Source of the DNA: Collinsella aerofaciens
GTDB lineage: Bacteria > Actinomycetota > Coriobacteriia > Coriobacteriales > Coriobacteriaceae
Length of the DNA: 36,823 nt
Reading direction: 5' to 3'
NCBI RefSeq assembly: GCF_005844325.1
Contig: NZ_SPFY01000022.1
Coordinates: 1 to 36,823, forward strand
Part shown: piece by piece, positions 17,843-26,517 of the stretch
Layout: every line of letters begins with the position of its first letter
Numbering within the stretch: the first letter of the stretch is position 1
Notes under the pieces: model-generated
Seen by the model: the letters and a program-made list of their open reading frames with translations, nothing else
Told to the model about the DNA's origin: nothing
The model's database searches: none
Made by a program: the position numbers and the translations under genes

Positions 17843-18400
17843 CTATTTCTTGAACGGGAAACCGAAGGCGTCCAGAAGGGCCTTGGCCTCCTCATCGGTG
17901 TTGGCGGTGGTCACGAAAGTGATGTCCATACCGCGCTGGTGATCGACGGAGTCGAAGTCGATCTCGGGGAAGATGAGCTGCTCGGTGACGCCCATGGAGA
18001 AGTTACCACGGCCGTCGAAGCTCTTGGCGGAGATGCCGCGGAAGTCGCGGATACGGGGGATCGCGACGGAGGTCAGACGATCGAAGAACTCCCACATACG
18101 GTCGCCACGCAGGGTAACCTTGCAGCCGATCGGCATACCAGCGCGCAGGCGGAAGGTAGCGATGGACTTGCGGGCACGGGTGATCATCGGCTGCTGGCCG
18201 GTGATGGCGCGCAGGTCGCGCACGGCACCGTCGATGGCCTTGGAATCGGTAGCGGCCTCGCCGACACCCATGTTCACGACGATCTTCTCAAACTTGGGGA
18301 TCATCATGACGTTCTCGTACTGGAACTTGTCCTGAAGCTGCTGCTTGACCTCGTTGTTGTACTTGGTCTTCAGACGCGGCACATACTTCTCTTCTGCCAT
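17843..18400 (-). CDS. rplE: 50S ribosomal protein L5
   Basis: Binds 5S rRNA and contacts P-site tRNA. The 185-residue protein has the conserved core ([60 protein letters not shown]) and normal length. AAGGAG lies seven bases before the ATG. It is the first gene of the ribosomal block here: rplX, expected immediately upstream, is absent, and a promoter-like sequence 140 bases upstream could drive it. Confidence 0.97.
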   Translation of the reverse strand: MAEEKYVPRLKTKYNNEVKQQLQDKFQYENVMMIPKFEKIVVNMGVGEAATDSKAIDGAVRDLRAITGQQPMITRARKSIATFRLRAGMPIGCKVTLRGDRMWEFFDRLTSVAIPRIRDFRGISAKSFDGRGNFSMGVTEQLIFPEIDFDSVDHQRGMDITFVTTANTDEEAKALLDAFGFPFKK

Positions 18401-18627
18401 TGTTCACTCCTTCTTGGGGTTTTAAGCACGGGGCGTGGCCACGATGGGTTGTCCTCGTGCCTCCTGGCTGCATCCGCGCCGCTCATGGCATTTTGCGGTT
18501 TGGACTCGACGCAGCAGGAGCCGACAAAACAATCGGTACTATACGCGCATCGGGAGCGTATTTCCAGAAAAACCTCGTCTGCCTGCACAACTCCACAACT
18601 CCCCCGCACAAATGGATCCCAAAAAGC
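18401..18627 (-). other. Untranslated leader of rplE
   Basis: No rplX remnant or other gene is recognisable in any frame. Between the promoter-like element and rplE the transcript can form a stem (GCACGAGG with CCCCGTGC, seven of eight pairs) enclosing the palindrome CGTGGCCACG, close to the rplE start. It could be an autoregulatory leader. The rest, up to the REP-like palindrome, shows nothing further. Confidence 0.4.
18538..18566 (-). promoter_or_regulatory. Promoter-like sequence upstream of rplE
   Basis: On the minus strand TGGAAA (18561-18566) and TATAGT (18538-18543) are exactly 17 bases apart. The -10 box matches the consensus at five of six positions and the -35 at four of six. The inferred transcript would have a leader of about 130 bases before rplE. 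Confidence 0.6.
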
Positions 18628-18694
18628 AGTTGCGGTGAAATAGGGACTGTTTGGCGGCCTAACAGGCTTAAACAGTCCGTATTTCACCGCAACT
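18628..18694. repeat. REP-like palindrome, 25-bp arms
   Basis: The left arm (18628-18652, starting AGTTGCGGTGAAATA) and right arm (18670-18694) are inverted copies with one mismatch, separated by 17 bases. A second inverted pair, GGATCCC (18614-18620) and GGGATCC (18703-18709), brackets it. The outer 16 bases of the left arm recur at 85-100. The element is 18 bases past the xdhC stop, so it may also act as that gene's 3-prime hairpin. Confidence 0.8.
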
Positions 18695-18711
18695 TATTGG
18701 TGGGGATCCGA

Positions 18712-19755
18712 TTAGCGCTTGCGGGGGACGAGTTTGGTGCGGCGCAGGTGGATCATCTCGGCGGCGATGGAGATGGCGATCTCCTTGGGGTCCTCGGCCT
18801 CGATGGCAACGCCGATCGGAAGGTGCAGCTCGTCGATCTGGTCCTGCGTAAAACCTTCCTGCTCCAGGCGGGCACGCACAAAGGCCGTCTTGCGGCGCGA
18901 ACCCAGACAGCCCAGATAGGCAGGCTTGGCACGCATGGCCTGAATCACCACGTCGATATCGGACTTGTGACCCGCCGTGGCGACGACCACCAAGTCGCGC
19001 GGACCGATGGGACACAGCTCGCTCAGGTTCTTGTAATCGACCAGGCGACGATCGTAGACACCGGGCACCCATTCGGGCGTCAACGTGCCGGGGCGGTCAT
19101 CGCAGGCCACGACGGCAAAGCCCGCCGCCGTGAGCACGCGCGCCGTCGCGGCGCCCACGTGTCCGCAGCCAAAGATGTAGGTCAGGCCCTCGGGGCAGAG
19201 CGTCTCGATGTGCGCCGCGGGAATCTCGGAGGCAGCGTTGGTGTAGGTGACGTTACTCCCCTCCTCCACCAGTGAAAGCCCGGGGCAGCCCGCAATGGTA
19301 TGGCGCGATGCCTCGCCATGGTACTCGGCCACATCGCCCTCGAGCGCGCTCGCGATAAACGGCTCAAAGTCGATGACGAAGTCGCCGATGCGCCGATAGA
19401 CCAAGACGTCGGCAATTTCCTGGAACAACGGTGCCTGGGTCGCATCCAGATGCAGATAGCACAGGCAAATGGCTCCGCCGCAGATCATGCCGGTATCGGA
19501 GTTCTCGCCGCCCATGGTGTAGCGGACCAGACGCGACTGTCCCGCGCTCAGGAGTTCGCGCGCCTCATCCAGCGCAAAGAGCTCAATCTTGCCGCCGCCG
19601 ATAGTGCCCGCCTGGCTGCCGTCGGCAAAGACGGCCATCCAGGCGCCCACGCCGCGCGGCGACGACCCCGCCGTGCCGGCCACGACCACGAGCTCGCACG
19701 TCTCGCCAGCACGCAGGGCGGCAAGCGCCGCATTCACAACATCGAGCTTTTCCAT
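18712..19755 (-). CDS. XdhC/CoxI family molybdenum hydroxylase maturation protein
   Basis: Family members bind and sulfurate molybdenum cofactor and help insert it into xanthine dehydrogenase-type enzymes. The 347-residue protein has the N-terminal XdhC/CoxI domain (VVAGTAGSSPRGVGAWMAV, AGTIGGGKIE) and a C-terminal Rossmann domain (YIFGCGHVGAATARVL; about 195-330). It follows yqeB by nine bases on the same strand. The molybdenum hydroxylase it should serve is not within the window. Length is typical of the selenium-linked two-domain form. Confidence 0.88.
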   Translation of the reverse strand: MEKLDVVNAALAALRAGETCELVVVAGTAGSSPRGVGAWMAVFADGSQAGTIGGGKIELFALDEARELLSAGQSRLVRYTMGGENSDTGMICGGAICLCYLHLDATQAPLFQEIADVLVYRRIGDFVIDFEPFIASALEGDVAEYHGEASRHTIAGCPGLSLVEEGSNVTYTNAASEIPAAHIETLCPEGLTYIFGCGHVGAATARVLTAAGFAVVACDDRPGTLTPEWVPGVYDRRLVDYKNLSELCPIGPRDLVVVATAGHKSDIDVVIQAMRAKPAYLGCLGSRRKTAFVRARLEQEGFTQDQIDELHLPIGVAIEAEDPKEIAISIAAEMIHLRRTKLVPRKR

Positions 19756-19764
19756 TGCCGCCTT

Positions 19765-20559
19765 CTATCCTCTAAAGATATCGGTGAGCATAGCGAGTGC
19801 CTCGAGCACGCCGCCGCCGACCGACGTCGCCTTGTCCGAAATGTAGTTGATATAGCTGGCATCGCCACGCGGATCGACATCGGCGCATTTAAAGCCCTCG
19901 GTCACCTGCACGCCGTTCGCCAAAAGCCCGCGCAGACAGCCATCGATCTGCGTGCGCATGGGCGTATCGCCCGCGTAGCCAATCACGTCTCCGGCGCGCA
20001 CGATGTCGCCGATTGCGCGGTCGGACCGAAACACGCCGGCGGCGGGGCTGTGGATAACACGCTCTTTGCCATATCCGGCGATGACGCCCGGCACGCCCGT
20101 GTTGGGCTGGGGTGAACCTTGGGTAATGACACGGCCCAGGAAATGCCCGCGCATGGTCTCGACCACGGCGTCGCAATCGACCGGCGCGGTAAAGCCCGGC
20201 CCCACGGCGATGACGGTAGGCGCCATGTCGCGCGTGGTGCCCAGGTTGCGCTTGGCCAGAATCGCGTCGACCACAGCCGCGGGTTTAAGCTCATCGAGCA
20301 TCTTGGCCTGAGGGTCCACCACGACGGCAACATCCCCCGCTTGGGTAATCTCGAGCGCCTCTGCCGGCGTCTGCGCCAAGCGAGCGCGAATGCCCTCGAC
20401 CTGGACCTCGCCCAGGCGAATAGCCTCGCAAAAACTGATTGTGCGGCGGATGCACGTGGGAACCGCGATATCGGCCATAACGACCGACACGCCGGCGCGC
20501 ACCAAGCGAGCGGCGACACCCGTGGCGATATCGCCGGCGCCGCGAACATAAACGAGCAT
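19765..20559 (-). CDS. yqeB: Selenium-dependent molybdenum hydroxylase maturation protein YqeB
   Basis: A 264-residue YqeB-family protein, known from genomes that attach selenium to the molybdenum cofactor of hydroxylases; its biochemical role is not settled. Visible features are the N-terminal VRGAGDIATGVAARLVRAG (Rossmann-like), GPGFTAPVDCDAVVETMRG and the C-terminal GDTPMRTQIDGCLRGLLANG segment. GGGAGG precedes the ATG by about ten bases. It is first in a two-gene unit with xdhC and is divergent from yqeC across 102 bases. Confidence 0.88.
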   Translation of the reverse strand: MLVYVRGAGDIATGVAARLVRAGVSVVMADIAVPTCIRRTISFCEAIRLGEVQVEGIRARLAQTPAEALEITQAGDVAVVVDPQAKMLDELKPAAVVDAILAKRNLGTTRDMAPTVIAVGPGFTAPVDCDAVVETMRGHFLGRVITQGSPQPNTGVPGVIAGYGKERVIHSPAAGVFRSDRAIGDIVRAGDVIGYAGDTPMRTQIDGCLRGLLANGVQVTEGFKCADVDPRGDASYINYISDKATSVGGGVLEALAMLTDIFRG

Positions 20560-20600
20560 TCCCGGGGCACCTCCCTGTGCTACGGTTTGAGCAGAGCAAA

Positions 20601-20615
20601 AGCGGTTCGACCGCT
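20601..20615. promoter_or_regulatory. Small palindrome between yqeB and yqeC
   Basis: AGCGGT and ACCGCT are perfect inverted arms around TCG in the divergent intergenic region. An AT-rich stretch with TATTAT (20642-20647) follows and could be the -10 of yqeC, without a convincing -35. The palindrome could be an operator; evidence is thin. Confidence 0.25.
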
Positions 20616-20661
20616 ACTCTGATGATTATTTATTATCACAGTATTATACGGCGGTGAACAG

Positions 20662-21399
20662 ATGGAAACGGTTAGCGGCAATCTTGCCTCGGCGCTCAGG
20701 ATCGAGCCGGGCATTACCGCGATTATCGGCAGCGGCGGCAAGTCGACGTTGCTCAAAACGCTGGGTCTTGAGCTCATGCGCGCTGGCGGCCGCGTGCTCC
20801 TCTGCACCACCACGCATATGTTCCCCGTCGCCGGCGTGCCGTGGGACGGGTCGAGCCGTCGCCTGGACGCCGCGCCTTGGAAGCCGGGCGCCTCGCATGT
20901 CCCCGGTTGCACCTGCGAGGCATGCGCGGGCATGAGCCGCGGAAGTATCTGCCAGGCGGGTGTTTTGGACCCGGAGACGGGCAAACTCTCCTCCCCTGCC
21001 GAGCCGCTCGACCAGCTGGCGCAACGCTTTGACTACGTCCTGGCCGAGGCGGACGGCAGCAAGCGGCTCCCGCTCAAGGCCCACGCCGCCTGGGAGCCGG
21101 TAATTCCCGACGCCACGGCAAACGTTGTCTGGGTCGTCGGCGCTTCGGGGCTGGGCAAGCCCGTCGCCGAGGCTGCCCACCGCCCCGAGCTCTTCTGCGA
21201 GCGCTGCGGCTGCGAGCCCACCGACGCTGCCACCCCAGAGCGCGTCGCCATGGTGCTCAATGCCGAGCTGCGAATGCTGAACCTCAACAATGCCCGCATC
21301 ATGCTCAACCAAGTCGACACGCTTGCCGACCCAACGATGGCAGATTGCTTCGAGGCAGCCCTCGGCAGCCCCATCGTCGCCACCAGCCTCAAGGGGTAG
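20662..21399 (+). CDS. yqeC: Putative selenium cofactor biosynthesis protein YqeC
   Basis: A 245-residue P-loop protein of the YqeC family, found with YqeB and MocA-like proteins in selenium-dependent molybdenum hydroxylase loci. The nucleotide-binding loop is IIGSGGKSTLL (about 21-31), followed by CTTTHMF and a later DYVLAEADGSKRLPLKAH, all family hallmarks. Cysteines at CTCEACAG and CERCGCE may bind metal; their function is not known. It is alone on the plus strand, and its TAG stop codon lies inside the left end of the 37-bp inverted repeat. The Shine-Dalgarno sequence is weak (GGTGA). Confidence 0.85.
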   Translation: METVSGNLASALRIEPGITAIIGSGGKSTLLKTLGLELMRAGGRVLLCTTTHMFPVAGVPWDGSSRRLDAAPWKPGASHVPGCTCEACAGMSRGSICQAGVLDPETGKLSSPAEPLDQLAQRFDYVLAEADGSKRLPLKAHAAWEPVIPDATANVVWVVGASGLGKPVAEAAHRPELFCERCGCEPTDAATPERVAMVLNAELRMLNLNNARIMLNQVDTLADPTMADCFEAALGSPIVATSLKG

Positions 21400-21498
21400 C
21401 TAATTTGGGACGGGGCTCTTTTAGCTACCCCATGTTGAGAGAAAAATCATCAGGCAGGCAAGGGTAGCTAAAAGAGCCCCGTCCCAAATTAGCTACCC
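21394..21498. repeat. Perfect 37-bp inverted repeat between yqeC and hydA
   Basis: Arms 21394-21430 and 21462-21498 are exact inverted copies separated by 31 bases. Each arm also begins with GGGTAGCTAA and ends with TTAGCTACCC, so it can fold on its own: a nested palindrome. It lies between convergent genes, overlaps the yqeC stop codon and ends 14 bases before the hydA stop. It could be a bidirectional terminator, or a REP/MITE-like mobile unit that supplied the stop. No gene is inside. Confidence 0.9.
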
Positions 21499-21512
21499 TG
21501 GCGGCCTTCCTG

Positions 21513-22880
21513 CTAGCGGGGGACGTAGCGGCCGGGTTGGGCTCCGGTGGGCTCGCCGTCGCGTGCCACCAGCACGCCGTTCACAAACACGACCTTGGCG
21601 CGGCCATGTGCCCCAAAACCCTCGAGCGGCGTGTAGTCCACAGCTTGATGCTGTGTCGCGGCACTGATTGTCCAGCGCGCTTTGGGATCCCACACGCACA
21701 CATCGGCATCGGCGCCCTCGGCAAGACAGCCCTTGCGCGGGTACATGCCAAACACGCGCGCCGGGTTCTCGCTCATCAAGCGGCACAGATCCTCGGGGCC
21801 CAGCTGGCCCTCAAAGCTCGTGGCAATCGCGACGGGACGATGTTCCACGCCGGGCCCGCCGTTGGGAATCGCGCGGAAATCGTCGCGCCCGCGGTCCTTT
21901 TGCCCGTGCAGGTTAAAGCTGCAATGATCGGTCGCAATCGTATCGATCTCGCCGGCCACAAGCGCCTCGCGTAGCGCGGCACGGTCACCGGCATGGCGCA
22001 GCGGCGGGCTCATCACATACTTGGCACCCGCAAAGCCGTCCTCGCCCTGCTCCAAGTAGCAAGTATCGTCGAGCATCAGATACTGAGGGCAGGTCTCGAC
22101 ATAGATGTTCTTCTGCCCGCGCGCTTTGGCGGCGCGGATGGCCTCGAGCCCCAGCTTGGTCGAAAGGTGCACCACGTTGACCGGTGCGTCGCCGGCCAGG
22201 TGCGCCAGATACAGCAGACGGCTCACCGCCTCGGCCTCGCACACGTCCGGACGGCTGAGCGCATGGCCCTCGGGTCCATGAATCCCTCGCTCGTACACGC
22301 GCTTCTGCAGTTCATTCACCAGCGTGCCGTTCTCGCAATGCACGCACAGTATGCCGCCAATATGTTTGAGCTCCTCGAGCACCTCGAGTGTCTCGGCATC
22401 GTCCAAGCGCAGGTGGTCATAGGCAAAGTAGGTCTTAAACGACGACACGCCCGCCTCGCGCATGGCCGAAAGATCGGCGCGGTTGCGCTCGTTCCACTCG
22501 GCGAGTGCCATATGAAAGGCGTAGTTGGCCGTGCAGGTTCCGCCGGCGCGGCGATGCCACTCGGCCAAGGCATCGGGCATGGTCACGCCGCGATCGGCCG
22601 TCGCGTAGTCCACGATGGTCGTCGTGCCGCCGCAGGCAGCTGCGCGCGTGCCGGTCTCAAAGCTATCGGCTGTCCAATCCATGCCGGTCCAGCACTGCAT
22701 GTGCGTGTGGCCGTCGATAAAGCCGGGAAACACCCAGCAGCCCGCGGCGTCCTCGACGGTATCGCCCTCGGCCGGCTCAATCGCCGCGGCGATCCGCACG
22801 ATCTTATCGCCATCCATGGCAAGATCGGCGCGGCGAAGCCCCTGGGGCGTCACGAGCGCGCCGTTTTTGATGATGATCAT
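21513..22880 (-). CDS. hydA: Dihydropyrimidinase / hydantoinase-type amidohydrolase
   Basis: Zinc-dependent cyclic amidohydrolase that opens hydantoin- or dihydropyrimidine-like rings; in this context probably an intermediate of anaerobic purine breakdown (E. coli HyuA/YgeZ-like). The 455-residue barrel shows the dinuclear site: HTH (His58, His60), the carbamylated lysine in SFKTYF (Lys149), HCEN (His181), HLS (His238) and TDHC (Asp318). AAGGAG lies five bases before the ATG. It follows the mocA-like gene by nine bases, so they form an operon. Substrate specificity is an inference. Confidence 0.92.
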   Translation of the reverse strand: MIIIKNGALVTPQGLRRADLAMDGDKIVRIAAAIEPAEGDTVEDAAGCWVFPGFIDGHTHMQCWTGMDWTADSFETGTRAAACGGTTTIVDYATADRGVTMPDALAEWHRRAGGTCTANYAFHMALAEWNERNRADLSAMREAGVSSFKTYFAYDHLRLDDAETLEVLEELKHIGGILCVHCENGTLVNELQKRVYERGIHGPEGHALSRPDVCEAEAVSRLLYLAHLAGDAPVNVVHLSTKLGLEAIRAAKARGQKNIYVETCPQYLMLDDTCYLEQGEDGFAGAKYVMSPPLRHAGDRAALREALVAGEIDTIATDHCSFNLHGQKDRGRDDFRAIPNGGPGVEHRPVAIATSFEGQLGPEDLCRLMSENPARVFGMYPRKGCLAEGADADVCVWDPKARWTISAATQHQAVDYTPLEGFGAHGRAKVVFVNGVLVARDGEPTGAQPGRYVPR

Positions 22881-22889
22881 AATTGCTCC

Positions 22890-23504
22890 TTATTGATTGA
22901 TGCTGTTGGCCACGCGATCAAAATACGAGCAGGCGGCGATATGCTCCGTTATGCGTCGCTGTCCCTTGGCGGTATCGACGTCCCACAGCTCGTAGGCACG
23001 CGCCTCGACCAGCACCACGTCAATACGGTCCTTGAGGATCGAACCGCCGCCGTCCTTGCCCTCAAGACGCATGAGCGCATCGAACAGTTCCGCCGGAAAG
23101 AGCACCGGGCTCGAAGGCTCACCGTTGCACGCAAGACGCACCGGATGCTTGCGGCCACGTTCGTCAAATGCACGAACCATAGCCTCAAAAGAATCCGAAC
23201 TCACGAGCGGCTGGTCGCCCGGCAAAAAGAGGCAACCTTTCCAGTTGCGTTCGACTCCCCACGAAAGGCCCGCACGGACGCTTTCGCTGCGCAGCTCGCC
23301 ATCGTGCAGCACGCACGGGCAATGCTTGTCCTCGCAAATCTGAGCGACCTCGGGCCAACGCGTCGAAACCACGACGTCAAAGCCCCGGGGAACCGAATCG
23401 ATGGTCCGGGCAATCAGCGGCTCGCCATAGATATCGGCAAGCATCTTGTTAGAGCCAAACCGCTTGCCCTCGCCCGAAGCCATAATGACGCATCCAAGTT
23501 TCAT
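22890..23504 (-). CDS. MocA-like molybdenum cofactor nucleotidyltransferase
   Basis: A 204-residue NTP-transferase-fold protein similar to MocA/YgfJ, which make cytidylated molybdenum cofactor for hydroxylases. Motifs seen are the nucleotide loop IMASGEGKRFGSNKMLADI (residues 7-25), FLPGDQPLVS and the region SSPVLFPAELFDALMRLEGKDGGGSIL. The start is ATG 23504, seven bases after GGGGAGG; a longer frame has no ribosome site. It leads hydA in a two-gene unit and is separated from ygeW by a terminator. CTP versus GTP specificity cannot be read directly. Confidence 0.85.
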   Translation of the reverse strand: MKLGCVIMASGEGKRFGSNKMLADIYGEPLIARTIDSVPRGFDVVVSTRWPEVAQICEDKHCPCVLHDGELRSESVRAGLSWGVERNWKGCLFLPGDQPLVSSDSFEAMVRAFDERGRKHPVRLACNGEPSSPVLFPAELFDALMRLEGKDGGGSILKDRIDVVLVEARAYELWDVDTAKGQRRITEHIAACSYFDRVANSINQ

Positions 23505-23591
23505 GGTGATACCTCCCCTGAAACCATCGTACCCATAACTCGCGCCGCGGGCATCTACATCGAAAGCGCTTATCCCGCACGCCCGCGATGC

Positions 23592-23630
23592 AAAAAGGGG
23601 CACCCCGCCGGTTGGCAGAGCGCCCCCTTT
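23592..23630 (-). terminator. Terminator after ygeW
   Basis: On the minus strand AAAGGGGGCGC pairs with GTGCCCCTTT with one bulge, and the stem ends in TTTTT. It lies 24 bases past the ygeW stop and separates the dpaL-ygeY-ygeW unit from the mocA-hydA unit. Confidence 0.7.
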
Positions 23631-23653
23631 ACATGGCTTACCTCAACCCGGCT

Positions 23654-24856
23654 TTAGGCCTGGAACCAACGGGCGGTGTTGCGCTCGTCGAGGGCCTTGA
23701 GGGTAGCGGCGGGATCGGCAACCTTCTGCAGGAACATCATGGCTGCGATGGCGTACGGCTTGTAGCTGGCCTCCTTGTACATGCCCACGCGGTGCATGTC
23801 GAAGACGTCGGCGTTGACCTCGCCGTGCTCGCAGGAGACACCGGAGATGTCGGCGGGCAGCGGGTGCATAAAGATGGTGTCCTGGCCGTTGGCAGTCTTC
23901 TCCATGAGCTCGGTCGTGGAGCACCAATCCTGATGGGTGGCGTTCTGAGCGAGCAGCTCCTTCTCGAGCGCAGCGATGCCGGCGTCGTCGCCCTCGGCGT
24001 ACAGGTTGGTACGCTTCTCCATGGCGGCAAACGGAGCCCAGCTCTTGGGGATCACAATGTCGGCGCCTTCGAAGGCCTCGGCCATGGTGTTGACCTGCTT
24101 AAAGGTGGTGCCGGACTCGGCGGCATAGCCCTTGGCGCGCTCGACGACCTCGGGCATGAGGTCGTAGCCCTCGGGGTGAGCCAGGGTGACGTCCATGCCA
24201 AAACGGGGCAGCAGGCTGATCAGCGACTGCGGGCAGGACAGCGGCTTGCCGTAAGAGGGCGAATAGGCCCAGGTAACGGCAACCTTCTTGCCCTTGAGGT
24301 TCTCAAGGCCGCCAAACTCGTTGATGAGGTAGAGCATGTCGGCAGAAGACTGCGTGGGGTGGTCGGAGTCGGACTGCAGGGAGATGAGCGTGGGACGGTG
24401 ATCCAGAACGCCGTCCTCGTAGGCCTGCTGTACGGACTCGGAGACCTCGGCCATGTAGGCGTCGCCCTTGCCGATGTACATGTCGTCGCGGATGCCGATG
24501 ACGTCGGCCATGAAGGAGATCATGGTAGCGGTCTCGCGGACGGTCTCGCCGTGAGCGATCTGGGACTTCTTCTCGTCCAGGTCCTGCAGCTCAAGGCCGA
24601 GCAGGTTGGCGGCCTTAGAGAAGGAGAAGCGCGTACGGGTGGAGTTGTCGCGGAACAGCGAGACGGCAAGACCGGAGTCGAAGATCTTGGACGAAACGTT
24701 GTTCTCACGCAGCTCGCGCAGGGCGTCGGCGACGATGTAGAGCGCCTTAAGCTCATCGGTGGTCTTGTCCCAGGTGTGCAGGAAGTCGCTGCCGTACATA
24801 CCCTTAAAATCGAGGCCGTTCAGCTGCTCGACGAGCTCGGTAAACTTAGCGTCCAT
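23654..24856 (-). CDS. ygeW: Knotted carbamoyltransferase YgeW
   Basis: Member of the aspartate/ornithine carbamoyltransferase superfamily. YgeW has a knotted fold, and its natural substrate is still debated; it is linked to anaerobic purine catabolism, where it may act on a ureido intermediate and yield carbamoyl phosphate. The 400-residue protein has the carbamoyl-phosphate loop STRTR (72-76), HPTQ (166-169) and HPLP (331-334). The start is ATG 24856, seven bases after AAAGGA, giving the usual length; the longer frame upstream lacks support. It lies about 200 bases downstream of ygeY and is followed by a terminator. Confidence 0.93.
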   Translation of the reverse strand: MDAKFTELVEQLNGLDFKGMYGSDFLHTWDKTTDELKALYIVADALRELRENNVSSKIFDSGLAVSLFRDNSTRTRFSFSKAANLLGLELQDLDEKKSQIAHGETVRETATMISFMADVIGIRDDMYIGKGDAYMAEVSESVQQAYEDGVLDHRPTLISLQSDSDHPTQSSADMLYLINEFGGLENLKGKKVAVTWAYSPSYGKPLSCPQSLISLLPRFGMDVTLAHPEGYDLMPEVVERAKGYAAESGTTFKQVNTMAEAFEGADIVIPKSWAPFAAMEKRTNLYAEGDDAGIAALEKELLAQNATHQDWCSTTELMEKTANGQDTIFMHPLPADISGVSCEHGEVNADVFDMHRVGMYKEASYKPYAIAAMMFLQKVADPAATLKALDERNTARWFQA

Positions 24857-25010
24857 GGAAATGTCCTTTCTAAAGATGAAACGATCGCAATGAGTAGATG
24901 TGCTCCGCCATGCGCGTGTGGCTAGAACATGCAGAGCACCATGACGAGGACCCGCCACCGTTGAGGAAGCATGGGAGATAACGACCGCGGGCCCCAAGTC
25001 AACAGGGGGT

Positions 25011-25035
25011 GCCGGGGACACGAGCGGCCCCCGGC
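25011..25035 (-). promoter_or_regulatory. Hairpin between ygeY and ygeW
   Basis: GCCGGGG (25011-25017) pairs perfectly with CCCCGGC (25029-25035). It lies 23 bases past the ygeY stop in a 201-base gap before ygeW. Without a U-tract it is likely a stability or processing element; the rest of the gap shows no gene. Confidence 0.45.
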
Positions 25036-25057
25036 TCAACAAAATCGAGGAATGGGA

Positions 25058-26443
25058 CTAATCGATCTTGTTGTTGGTCAGACCGGCGCGGAACACGGTG
25101 GCATCGCCATCGGCCTGGCTCGGATCGTAGAGGTTCAGGGCAGCCACGTACATGGCGGCAGCGGTGACCAGGTCGTCCTTGTAGGTGACCTCGTTGGGAG
25201 CGTGAGCCTGAGACTCGGCACCCGGGCCAAAGCCCACGCAGGGGATGCCGTAGCGGCCCTGGATGGAAACGCAGTTCGTGGAGAAGGTCCACTTGTCGCA
25301 CAGCGGGCGACCGGTGCGCTTGTCCATGCTGGGCTCGCAGCCGATGCGCTCGTCACCAAACATGGCCTTGTGGGCGTCGACGAGGGCCTTGACGTGCGGA
25401 GCGGTCTCCTTGTTGATCCACGTGGGGAAGTAAGCCTCGGTCTCGTAGACCTCGCCGGTCCAGGACGGACGGTCGTACATGTACATGGAGACCTTCACGT
25501 CGTCGCCGTACTTCTTGGCGGCCGGCAGGTTGCGGATCTCGTCCAGGCAGGACTCCCAGGTCTCACCGGCGGTCATGCGACGGTCGATGGAGATGGCGCA
25601 GGAGTCAGCGACAGCGCAGCGGCTGGGACTGGTGTAGAAGATCTGGCTGACGGTGCAGGTGCCGCGGCCCAGGAAGCGGGCATCCTCGAAGTGCTCGGGG
25701 TTGTACTTGGGGTCGAGCATCTTGACGAGACCCTTGATGTCGGTCGACTCGTCGCAGCCGTTGTTGTTGAGAGCGCGGACGTCGGCGATGATGTCGGCCA
25801 TCTTGTAGATGGCGTTGTCGCCGCGGTCGGGAGCGGAGCCGTGGCAGGAGGTGCCGTGAACGTCGACGCGGATCTCCATGCGGCCGCGGTGACCGCGATA
25901 GATGCCGCCGTCGGTGGGCTCGGTGGAAATGACGAACTCGGGCTTAATGCCGTCCTTGTTGTAGATGTACTGCCAGCACATGCCGTCGCAGTCCTCTTCC
26001 TGGACGGTGCCGACGACCATGATCTTGTAACCCTCGGGGATGAGGCCCATGTCCTTCATCATCTTGGCAGCGTAGGTAGCGGAAGCCATGCCGCCCTCCT
26101 GGTCAGAGCCGCCGCGGCCGTAGATGATCTCGTCGGTCTCGTAGCCCTCATAGGGATCGGCGTCCCAGTTCTCAATGTTGCCGATGCCGACGGTGTCGAT
26201 GTGGGAGTCGATGGCGATAATCTTGTCGCCCTCGCCCATAAAGCCCATGACGTTGCCCAGGCCGTCGACCTTGACCTCGTCATAGCCAAGGCTCTCCATC
26301 TCGGCCTTGATGCAGGCAACAACCTCACCCTCCTCGCAGGACTCAGAGGGATGGCTAATCATTGCGCGAAGAAAACGCGTCATATCAGCACGGTGGGACT
26401 CAGCAGCAGCCTTGATAGCGTCGAAATCGAGTTCTTTAGCCAT
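25058..26443 (-). CDS. ygeY: YgeY family selenium metabolism-linked hydrolase (M20)
   Basis: Zinc-dependent M20-family amidohydrolase or peptidase found with YgeW and YgeX. The 461-residue protein has the metal site DSHIDTV (about 79-85), [27 protein letters not shown] with the catalytic Glu pair, and a dimerisation insert (about 210-330). Its role in the purine pathway is probably deacylation or deamination of an open-ring intermediate, but the substrate is not settled. AAAGG lies before the ATG. It is the middle gene of dpaL-ygeY-ygeW. Confidence 0.92.
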   Translation of the reverse strand: MAKELDFDAIKAAAESHRADMTRFLRAMISHPSESCEEGEVVACIKAEMESLGYDEVKVDGLGNVMGFMGEGDKIIAIDSHIDTVGIGNIENWDADPYEGYETDEIIYGRGGSDQEGGMASATYAAKMMKDMGLIPEGYKIMVVGTVQEEDCDGMCWQYIYNKDGIKPEFVISTEPTDGGIYRGHRGRMEIRVDVHGTSCHGSAPDRGDNAIYKMADIIADVRALNNNGCDESTDIKGLVKMLDPKYNPEHFEDARFLGRGTCTVSQIFYTSPSRCAVADSCAISIDRRMTAGETWESCLDEIRNLPAAKKYGDDVKVSMYMYDRPSWTGEVYETEAYFPTWINKETAPHVKALVDAHKAMFGDERIGCEPSMDKRTGRPLCDKWTFSTNCVSIQGRYGIPCVGFGPGAESQAHAPNEVTYKDDLVTAAAMYVAALNLYDPSQADGDATVFRAGLTNNKID

Positions 26444-26483
26444 TGTTCATAACCTTTCAAACGAAGGAATCTACCTGTGAGGT

Positions 26484-26510
26484 GGCGGAGCGATACCTAT
26501 TTACTCCGCC
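26484..26510 (-). promoter_or_regulatory. Hairpin between dpaL and ygeY
   Basis: GGCGGAG (26484-26490) pairs perfectly with CTCCGCC (26504-26510) in the 74-base gap after dpaL. No T-run follows, so a processing or stabilising role is more likely than termination. Confidence 0.45.
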
Positions 26511-26517
26511 CCAACGA

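Noticed and set aside
18370-18687. Minus-strand open frame between xdhC and rplE
   Set aside because: It crosses the REP-like palindrome, overlaps the rplE start and has no recognisable sequence or ribosome site; not a remnant of rplX.
18401-18711. Assembly chimera at the rplE/xdhC junction
   Set aside because: Possible, but the well-placed promoter-like sequence and repeat argue for a natural junction; kept as a finding rather than stated as an error.
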